This document shows positions 57,566 through 64,000 of a stretch of DNA of 64,000 nucleotides, one piece after another. The DNA comes from Eucalyptus grandis (taxonomy: Eukaryota; Streptophyta; Magnoliopsida; Myrtales; Myrtaceae). A program made the position numbers and the translations under genes. Below the pieces are notes generated by a model. That model worked only from the letters and a program-made list of their open reading frames with translations. It searched no databases and was not told where the DNA came from. The first letter of the stretch is position 1; the number at the start of each line of letters is the position of its first letter. The stretch lies in assembly GCF_016545825.1 (NCBI RefSeq), contig NC_052613.1, positions 43,196,112-43,260,111 on the forward strand, given 5' to 3'.

Positions 57566-59446
57566 ACAATTCAACATTTTTATCATTCCCATAAAAAATA
57601 GCCATGTGTGGGTACATGGTCGACATTAGTCAAAATATAATAATTTCACTTTTTTAACATCTCACAAGTTTCAACAGCCCATAACATATTTTTAGCGCTG
57701 TAAACCAACGCTTGGTGATTTTCAAATTAATTATTGAAATTAATTAATTTTGGGATAAAATACCCCGACCACAAATCACCTTCAATTCTCACAAATTAGT
57801 AGTCAATTAAATAAACGGAATGCACCACTATAATCAGCACGAAATTCTGATCACCGACTATTTCGGTCTAATTTCCGAAAAATAAATAAATAAATAAATA
57901 AATATGGAAAATAATAAATAAATGTCAATAAATAGACTTAGGCCCGGAAAAGACTAATTGGAAGCCAAGATGAGCCTGGAAAATTACCGAACCACTCTAG
58001 TTAAATACTAGAGCTTATCTAGGCTCTAATTGCACTAACTATCCACCTAACATGCATCAATAATTAATTAAATTTATTAAACCGTTCTAACTATCCACCT
58101 AATCCTAGCTTAGTCTAAACTAATCAACCCCTAAGCATAATTAACTTACTAAGCAAGAATTAGTAAGTTAAACTCACTTGATCAACGAACCGCTTGGTTC
58201 AAATTGACGGGGACGCAACGAGGAACAACTCTCTCCAAAGTGGGTCTAGCTTTCGGGGCCCGAAACACCTCTAAAACAGGCCAAACCTTCTGCTAGAGAC
58301 CCACTAATTCCGATTATAATCGGGACTGATCGGAGTGGCTTCGGTGGCTGGTTTGGGCACAACTCGGGCTAGAAACGACCACCGCGGTGGTGGTGCGAGC
58401 CGTGGTTGAAACGGCCATGAACCGGGCCGAGCTACGGCTGCTGGACATGCTGAAACGGGCTGCTGAACTTGCTAGAAAAAGGGGCTGTTCGGGCCTACTG
58501 TTTTGAAGAAAACGGAACATGCAAGGCTACTTCCGTGGGCTTCTGCTCGAATAGAAAAGGCCCGAATGAAGCAGCGGCGTTGACGTTGATTTGCTAGAAG
58601 AAAAGGCCAAGTTGGTGGGCTCGATGGAGAAGGGATGAGCGAACTTGACGTGGGGATGGCGTGTCGGTGGCGTTGGCGAAGAAGAAGCGGACACAGGTGG
58701 GGGCAACAGACGTGCAGTGAACGAAGATAAAAGCAACAAATCAAAAGGGACAGGGGGTCGTCCAAGCCAGCAAAGAGAGAGAATGAGAGAAGAAGAAGAA
58801 TAAAAAACGTGTGGCCGAAGGGGGATAAGAACGGGCCCACCCCGGTCAACAAAGGTGAGGAAACAAAGTCAAAATGGAAGATTGGCAGGGCTGTCGGCTT
58901 GGGGAAATAAACCGTGAGAGATAGAGAGAGAGAGAGCAGGAAAACGTGCGGCCGAGGGGGGTGGGTGTATGTGAAGAGGCGTGGGACCAAGGAAAAATGA
59001 GAAAATAACATAAAACCAAAGTTATAATTTGTTCAACTTCAAAACAACTTGTCAATTGGTCAGCCTAGGGCCAACGTCTCCACCAACTTGCACAATTTGA
59101 AGTCCAATTGAGGATTGAAATAAACCAATTCCTCAAACCTCCGAATTTCCTCAATTCCGAATTCTATTTTCTTTTTCTCGAAGTTCGATTTTTTGGACAA
59201 ACTTCTCCGATTGAGGTTCGAATTATTGAGGAAAAAGCCCACGAAATTCCCTGTCACTAATTCACTCACCCCATATGCCAAAAATCTCTTCAAATTGGCT
59301 AATTCAAATTCCCATTCGTTTTCCGAAACGTCCGAAATGATTTTCCGTAAAAATCCCGAACTTGCCGGAAATTCCATGAATGGACCTAGACTTAGAACCA
59401 GGGAATGAGAGTAAATTTCCTGTAGGTATGCATCCCACAGTGGGCG

Positions 59447-59687
59447 AACAACTCCCGTTCAAGCCCTTCGGGGACGGCCTTTTAAGCGAAAAACCAGTGC
59501 TTTAGTTCGAGCCTAGAGACACTCAGAGAGATGTCAGGATGGAAACGTTTCTAACCTACCCAAGCTGCATTCCTTGGAGGATCCTACCAGGCTGGAGAAG
59601 AAGAGGAATTTAGAAAGCCATGGAGAGATTTTCACAAAGCACACACTTTACTTCAGGAGACTCTGCCCAAAATGATACACCCTCATT
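59447..59687 (-). other. Probable leader region of the pararetrovirus-like fragment
   Basis: This lies downstream of the TATA box on the minus strand and has no long ORF (one plus frame of 62 codons overlaps it). The boundary with the LTR to the left is not sharp. Confidence 0.3.
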
Positions 59688-59700
59688 GCCTTATATAGGC
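59688..59700 (-). promoter_or_regulatory. TATA box of the pararetrovirus-like fragment
   Basis: On the minus strand GCCTATATAAGGC lies downstream of the coding remnant, within a near-palindrome. Between them is a region rich in actgttcac and ctacagta motifs. A strong TATA box after the end of the last ORF fits the large intergenic promoter of pararetroviruses. Confidence 0.5.
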
Positions 59701-59891
59701 AATAAGAGGTCACCAGGACACACACAGGGACCTTACTCACGGGTCCAGATACAAACAAAGGCACCGGAACTTTCCGGGAGGGAATTATTAGCACACTATG
59801 AACAGTAACTGTACTGTGAACAGTACTTTCCCTAGCCTAGTGCTACAGTAAAAAGTGAACAATGACTTTGCTACAGTGAAATTGTACGGAC

Positions 59892-60654
59892 TCAACGGTC
59901 TTGTCCGTCACGAGCATTATAGCTACAGATTGAGTCATCTGAGCTGTCTTCTAAGAGATGTGCCTCGTATTTCTGTTCAAGGGCCTCAAGGTCTTCAGGT
60001 GAGAGGATTTGATTCAGCCTTCGTGATGACGATACTTGTTCATGAGCCCAATGTGATGCTTCTTCTTCAGCCTAGTTTGTATTTTCATCTTCTTGAGGGT
60101 CGGCAGGAATTCTTGGCTGAGGCCACTTGGATGGCTGTACATAGAAAGATGTGTCCATGCTTTGGAATTGTTCGTAGGGATCCTGGGACAGAGGTCCTCC
60201 AAAGCGTGCATAGGGGTCCTGGGTGGATTGGACAATGTCATCTTTGGTTGTCATTTTAGGCTCTTGGGACGATGTGGCTTGTCTGTATTGTTCGAGTGCT
60301 TCCTTAGCTTCTGGTGCTAAGTCATAATGATCCCACGTAGTGGGTGCATTATTCCAAACATCTTCGGGAATAGTCTTGTTTTCCTGGCACAGGATTCTCT
60401 GGAGTTCTCAGTATTCATGTTCACAAAGTCTAACAGATCTTGGATAAGATTTGTAAATCCGAGCTTTCCGGTTGTTCAAGTTAGGTTTATAGGATGTGGT
60501 TCCTATTTCTAGTGGTGCATCGAGAATACTACCATTATTTCTGCAAAAATTCCATGGACGTCGAAAAAACAGGATGGTGTGGATCTCAGGATTCGGCGTC
60601 ATGGATCTCAGTTCTTTTTCCAAGTCTTGTTTCCAGCATGTAGGATGATAGAAC
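59892..60654 (-). pseudogene. C-terminal part of a pararetrovirus-like (Caulimoviridae-type) polyprotein, broken
   Basis: One minus-strand frame of 254 codons runs from the copia insertion point to a stop at 59892-59894, with only two internal stops (60408-60410 TGA, 60072-60074 TAG). Motifs include HPTCWKQDLE and FFRRPW near the upstream end, then an acidic, Q- and P-rich tail. A promoter-like region with a TATA box follows. An ORF end followed by a promoter and leader, with no LTR, is the layout of an endogenous pararetrovirus. The family call is by eye and could be wrong (an unusual gypsy ORF is the alternative). It is inactive: two stops, and cut by the copia element. Confidence 0.42.
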
Positions 60655-60656
60655 CT

Positions 60657-61549
60657 GTTGGAGAAATCTTCTTGAAGTGTTTTGAATTTGACAAATCGTT
60701 TCTATTAGTCTAGTCGAAGGCTTTGGAGACTGCTATTTAAAACGAAGACCTTGGGACAGCCGGACTCAAGACTCAAAGTCTATCCTCATTGTGATCACTA
60801 ATCCGTTGAAGAAAGGTTATCCAATGGATGTTTTGTTAAGGATTTAACCTTATCAACTGGAGAAGATCTCATGGCTGGAGAAGAAATAAACGGAGTCCTT
60901 TGATTGATCGAAGATTGATTCGATAATTGAAGATCCGGTGATTGCCTAAATATTATTGGAAGGTTCTGCTTATGGAAACCGAGATCCTTATTGTATGGGC
61001 GAACGGGATTGATGGGCTATCAACACGTTCCTTTAATAGCTTGAACAATCTTCCTAATTGATTCCGTCCAACGGGTAGATTGGAGGAATTCCTTTGGTAA
61101 ATGCCAACGGGTATGATGGCATAAATGAGTATATAAGGAAGACTGTCTTAGTTGTTCAAGGTGTGCGCGATAGAAGAATTCCAAAGTCTGAAGCTCCTTT
61201 TTGTTTAGACAAATCCTTTGAGCGAATACTTGTATACGAAAGAGAGTCTATATTTGTGAGAAATCTTGAGGAGGTGTGGTAGAACATCTACATTGTGGAA
61301 TCAAGGCAAAGCTGTGCTGTAACCTCTCTCTTGTTCATAGTGGAATCTAGCCAATAGGCTGTCAGTGAAGAAGAGTGGACGTAGGCTCGATATAAGCCGA
61401 ACCACTATAAACCGCGTGTTCAATTTTCTCTTCTCTCAGTCTTACTTTGATTACTGTTTCCACCAACTGTCTAGTATTGTGCAATTGCTTGAGAAAAATT
61501 CTTTATATACCTATTCACCCCCCTCTAGGTACTCATACTAGCAATATCA
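60657..61549 (+). mobile_element. 5' LTR of the copia element, 893 bp
   Basis: It starts TGTTGGAGAAATC and ends AGCAATATCA, followed two bases on by the primer-binding site. It aligns along its whole length with the solo LTR at 17477-18397. Confidence 0.93.
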
Positions 61550-61551
61550 AT

Positions 61552-61563
61552 TGGTATCAGAGC
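61552..61563 (+). other. Primer-binding site (initiator Met tRNA)
   Basis: TGGTATCAGAGC begins two bases after the LTR end and matches the standard site perfectly. Confidence 0.92.
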
Positions 61564-61611
61564 CTGTGTACTTACTTTATTTGAAGTATTTTACTTCGTA
61601 GTAGAAGATCC

Positions 61612-63075
61612 ATGGCTAGTATGCTAGCACCGGGCTGATGGAAGGGCAAAGCAATACCGAGACCACCCTACTTTGATGGAAAGGATTACAACATCTGGAA
61701 GAACAAGATGAAAGCTTTCCTTCGATCAAAGGATCCTCGGAATGGGACGTTGTAGAAAAAGGAATTACTCCTACCACTACATTAGTCTCGAAAGAGGAAA
61801 AGAAACGATGAAACCAGCGGAATGTCTCGGGGAAGAAATAATCAAGAGACAAGCACTCGATGCAAAAGCAATTTACTCCTTATATTGTGCTTTATCACCA
61901 ACTGAATATAATAGAATATCTTCTTGTGGTACAAAGCAAAAGAAGTTTGGGACATTGCATATCACCTATGAAGGAACAGTCGAGTGAAGGAAACAAGAAT
62001 CAACATTCTTCTCGGTCAATACAAAGCCTTGAGAATGAAACCAGGAGAATCTATATCGACATGTTTAGTCGTTTACAGATATTGTGAATGGTCTTGAAAA
62101 TCAAGGTCAACCAACTTCGATCCCATGAAGGTAAACAAGCTACTGCGTGGACTCTCCGAGGATTGGAATCACATAAAGACTTCGATAAGAGAGACGCAAA
62201 GAATTATGCCACTATCGGTCGACGAGCTAATTGGAACTCTTCAGTCTTATGAAGTGGAACGGATCAATGAAGATGAAGATCCAAAAGGTAAGAAATCCAT
62301 TGCATTAAAATCAAATGATGATTCGATGATACAGATTCTAAAGAAGATATGGATGATGAGGAGCTTGCTCTCATGATAAGAAGATTCAGAAAACTGAATA
62401 GAAAAGGAAGAAGGTTCAACTCAAAGAAACAAAGCTTTCAAAGACAGCGAGACCAAGTCGGTTGATGATGAGGAACCAAACAAAGACATAGTCCGCTTTG
62501 AATGTAAGAAAAGGGACACATCGACTCAACTGTCCTCTTCAAGACTTCTCTCAAAAGAATTTCCGAACTTAAAAAGGAAAACTCAGCTCTAAAACAAAAG
62601 GAAAATGTTTTAGTAGAAAGAGTTAAAAGTCTAGACTTGATTTGTTTCCAATCTTAAAGAAAATGGAGATAATCTTTCAAAAGAAAATGTCTTTTTAAAA
62701 ACAGACTTATCAAATATATCAAAGAAATTTTCAATAGGGTCCGAAAAACTTGAGAAAATTCTTTCAAAGCACAAAGACCTTACTTCAATAAGTCTGGTCT
62801 AGGAATGTCGAAGAAACAATTCCCCGATTGATTTTCCTAAAGTAAAAGAAAGAATTAAGAAAATACTCTCGAGAGAGGTTTACAAAAATCACTTCAAGAA
62901 AGTTTTTGTAAAATGTAGGTAGAAATGCTCTAAAATGTTCAAAATGCAAGAGTCCAGATCACTTTGAAAAAGAGTGTCCTATGGTTTGGAAACTGTTAAG
63001 AGAATATGGGCTAATACCGCTTATGTTACTAACACCAAAGGACCCAAGAAAGTTTGGGTACCAAAGAAAGCTTGA
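61612..63075 (+). pseudogene. Copia gag, frameshifted
   Basis: ATG at 61612 is followed within nine codons by a stop. The true frame is seen further on as YFDGKDYNIWKNKMKAFL, the start of a UBN2-type gag. A C-terminal gag block (MKVNKLLRGLSEDWNHIKTS) is at 62125. The nucleocapsid zinc knuckle CSKCKSPDHFEKEC (CX2CX4HX4C) is intact at 62936-62977. The piece ends KKVWVPKKA and a stop at 63073. Frame changes occur at several points. Its role was to form virus-like particles and bind element RNA. Confidence 0.85.
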
Positions 63076-63088
63076 AACTCTTTTTTAA

Positions 63089-64000
63089 ATGCAAGTCACC
63101 GTCAAGAAAAAGGTAAAGTGGTATCTTGGTGGATGCTCAAGACACATGACAGGAGACTCAAATTGTTTTATAAAGATTGCTCAAGTAAATGGTGGAAAAG
63201 TTTCATTTGGAGGAAACAGACAAAGGGAGTATTGTGGGATTTGGAACTGTGAAAATTGGAAATCTCACAATAAGTAATGTTTCCTTAGTGGAAGGACTCA
63301 ATTACAATCTTCTCAGCATTAGTCAATTGTGTGATACTAGTTTCAAGATCTTCTTTCAAGAAGGAATATGTTCGGAATCGTAAAGACTCTACTCGGTCCT
63401 TCATGGGTCGTAGACATGGAAACATTTATCTTCGGATGTGAAACCAAATGAATCGCAATGTTTTATCTCAATTCAAGACGAAGCAAGCTTATGGCACAGA
63501 AAGCTTGGTCATGTCAACATGAAGCAATTAGCCAAAATCTCATCAAAACAGCTTGTTCGAGGACTACCTAAATTACCTTATCAAAAGACTGATCCATGCA
63601 CTCCATGTATTCTGGGAAAGCAGGTAAGAAATTCATTTAAGCCAATAAATCATGTCTCTACTAATCATGTACTACAGTTGCTGCATATGGATCTCTTCGG
63701 ACCAACCAGAACATAGAGTATTGGAGGTAAGAAATATTGCCTAGTAATTGTGGACGATTACTCCCGTTTTACTTGGGTATATTTCCTTGCAAGTAAGTCT
63801 GAAACCTTCTCGTATTTTGAAAAGTTTGCTAAAAAGGTTCAAAATGAAAAATGATGTGTTATCTCAAATATAAGAACAGATCATGGAGGTGAATTTGAAA
63901 ATCAAGATTTTACAAAATTTAGTGATGAATCTGGCTTTAATCATGTGTTCTCCTCTCCATATACTCCTCGGCAAAATGGAGTTGTGGAAAGAAAGAACAG
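63089..64000 (+). pseudogene. Copia protease, GAG-pre-integrase and integrase (partial)
   Basis: The protease active-site region reads WYLGGCSRHMTG at about 63119. The catalytic aspartate normally found before SGC is absent, consistent with a 3-bp deletion. LSISQLC follows in another frame. The GAG-pre-integrase segment LWHRKLGHVNMKQL is at about 63496 and zinc-binding C-x2-C at 63598. Integrase has HMDLFGP, RTDHGGEFEN and NGVVERKN, so all three catalytic residues (D, D, E) are visible. Stops interrupt it near 63714 and 63855. Reverse transcriptase and RNase H lie beyond the window. Confidence 0.88.

Larger units (their letters stand above)
56407..59390 (-). mobile_element. Tekay-like LTR in minus orientation, probably solo
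   Basis: The left end TGTCATGCCCCGATCC is the reversed GGGGC(G/A)TGACA end. Then come reversed U5 text (gcgacgtcctaggacgcatcgctaaccc), the conserved gtgagactatgtctcggcaaa block, the microexon-like block, a minisatellite, an AT-rich zone and a GC-rich block (58320-58720). The right end is decayed near ggaaattccatgaatgg (about 59390). No primer-binding site lies left of 56407, so it looks like a solo LTR, but I could not find a target duplication. Confidence 0.68.
60657..64000 (+). mobile_element. Ty1/copia retrotransposon, 5' part, degenerate, runs off the window
   Basis: The order is LTR, primer-binding site, gag, protease, GAG-pre-integrase and integrase. Integrase upstream of reverse transcriptase is the copia order. 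The gag resembles the UBN2 type found in several plant copia lineages. Several frameshifts and stops show that it is no longer autonomous. The left flank GAACC (60652-60656) should recur at the unseen right end. It sits inside the pararetrovirus-like frame and is related to the solo LTR at 17477. Confidence 0.92.

Overview
This is nuclear DNA from a flowering plant, probably a dicot. The evidence is the plant-type LTR retrotransposons (Ty3/gypsy and Ty1/copia), a plant defensin-like gene with its usual intron, AT-rich spacer and many microsatellites. I saw no rRNA or tRNA genes and nothing bacterial. Almost everything is transposable-element sequence in various stages of decay. The one convincing intact host gene is a two-exon defensin-like (DEFL) secreted peptide gene at 9259-9598, split by an intron and therefore invisible as a single ORF.

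Layout. (1) 1-7630: the 3' part of a large Ty3/gypsy element of probable Tat/Ogre type: a decayed internal region, four adjacent and unrelated tandem-repeat arrays (about 2990-5300), a polypurine tract and a 2.08-kb 3' LTR. (2) 7631-18460: a host segment in three tandem copies. Copy 1 carries the intact DEFL gene. Copy 2 carries a DEFL pseudogene truncated by a 685-bp deletion and is split by a 3.26-kb gypsy solo LTR (target duplication AGACC). Copy 3 is cut by a 921-bp copia solo LTR (target duplication AACTG). (3) 18461-27082: AT-rich spacer with a foldback repeat and weak gene or LTR relics. (4) 27083-35480: a decayed Tekay/Del-like chromovirus with one LTR, a primer-binding site, gag and pol remnants, and a tandemly duplicated left flank. 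(5) 35480-53860: a dense pile of LTRs, including a three-level nest (LTR in LTR in LTR) and two further cases with perfect target duplications. (6) 53861-56406: spacer with a Tat-type LTR relic. (7) 56407-59390: another solo-like LTR. (8) 59447-60656: a minus-strand fragment resembling an endogenous pararetrovirus. (9) 60657-64000: a copia element inserted into that fragment and running off the window.

The most unusual signal is shared by five related gypsy LTRs on both strands. Each has a GTGAGT donor-like site, then (1-8 kb on) a TGACTTGCAG-like acceptor, a block of 18 nt (17 in one), and a GTAAGTC donor-like site. The fast-evolving minisatellite of each LTR lies inside the interval that would be an intron. 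One of these minisatellites is a cluster of 19 CACGTG G-box palindromes in about 770 bp.

Five solo LTR insertions keep perfect 5-bp target duplications, which fixes their boundaries to the base and shows that LTR-LTR recombination has been active here. All element coding regions seen are broken by stops, frameshifts or lost catalytic residues. The DEFL gene is the only product I would expect to be functional.
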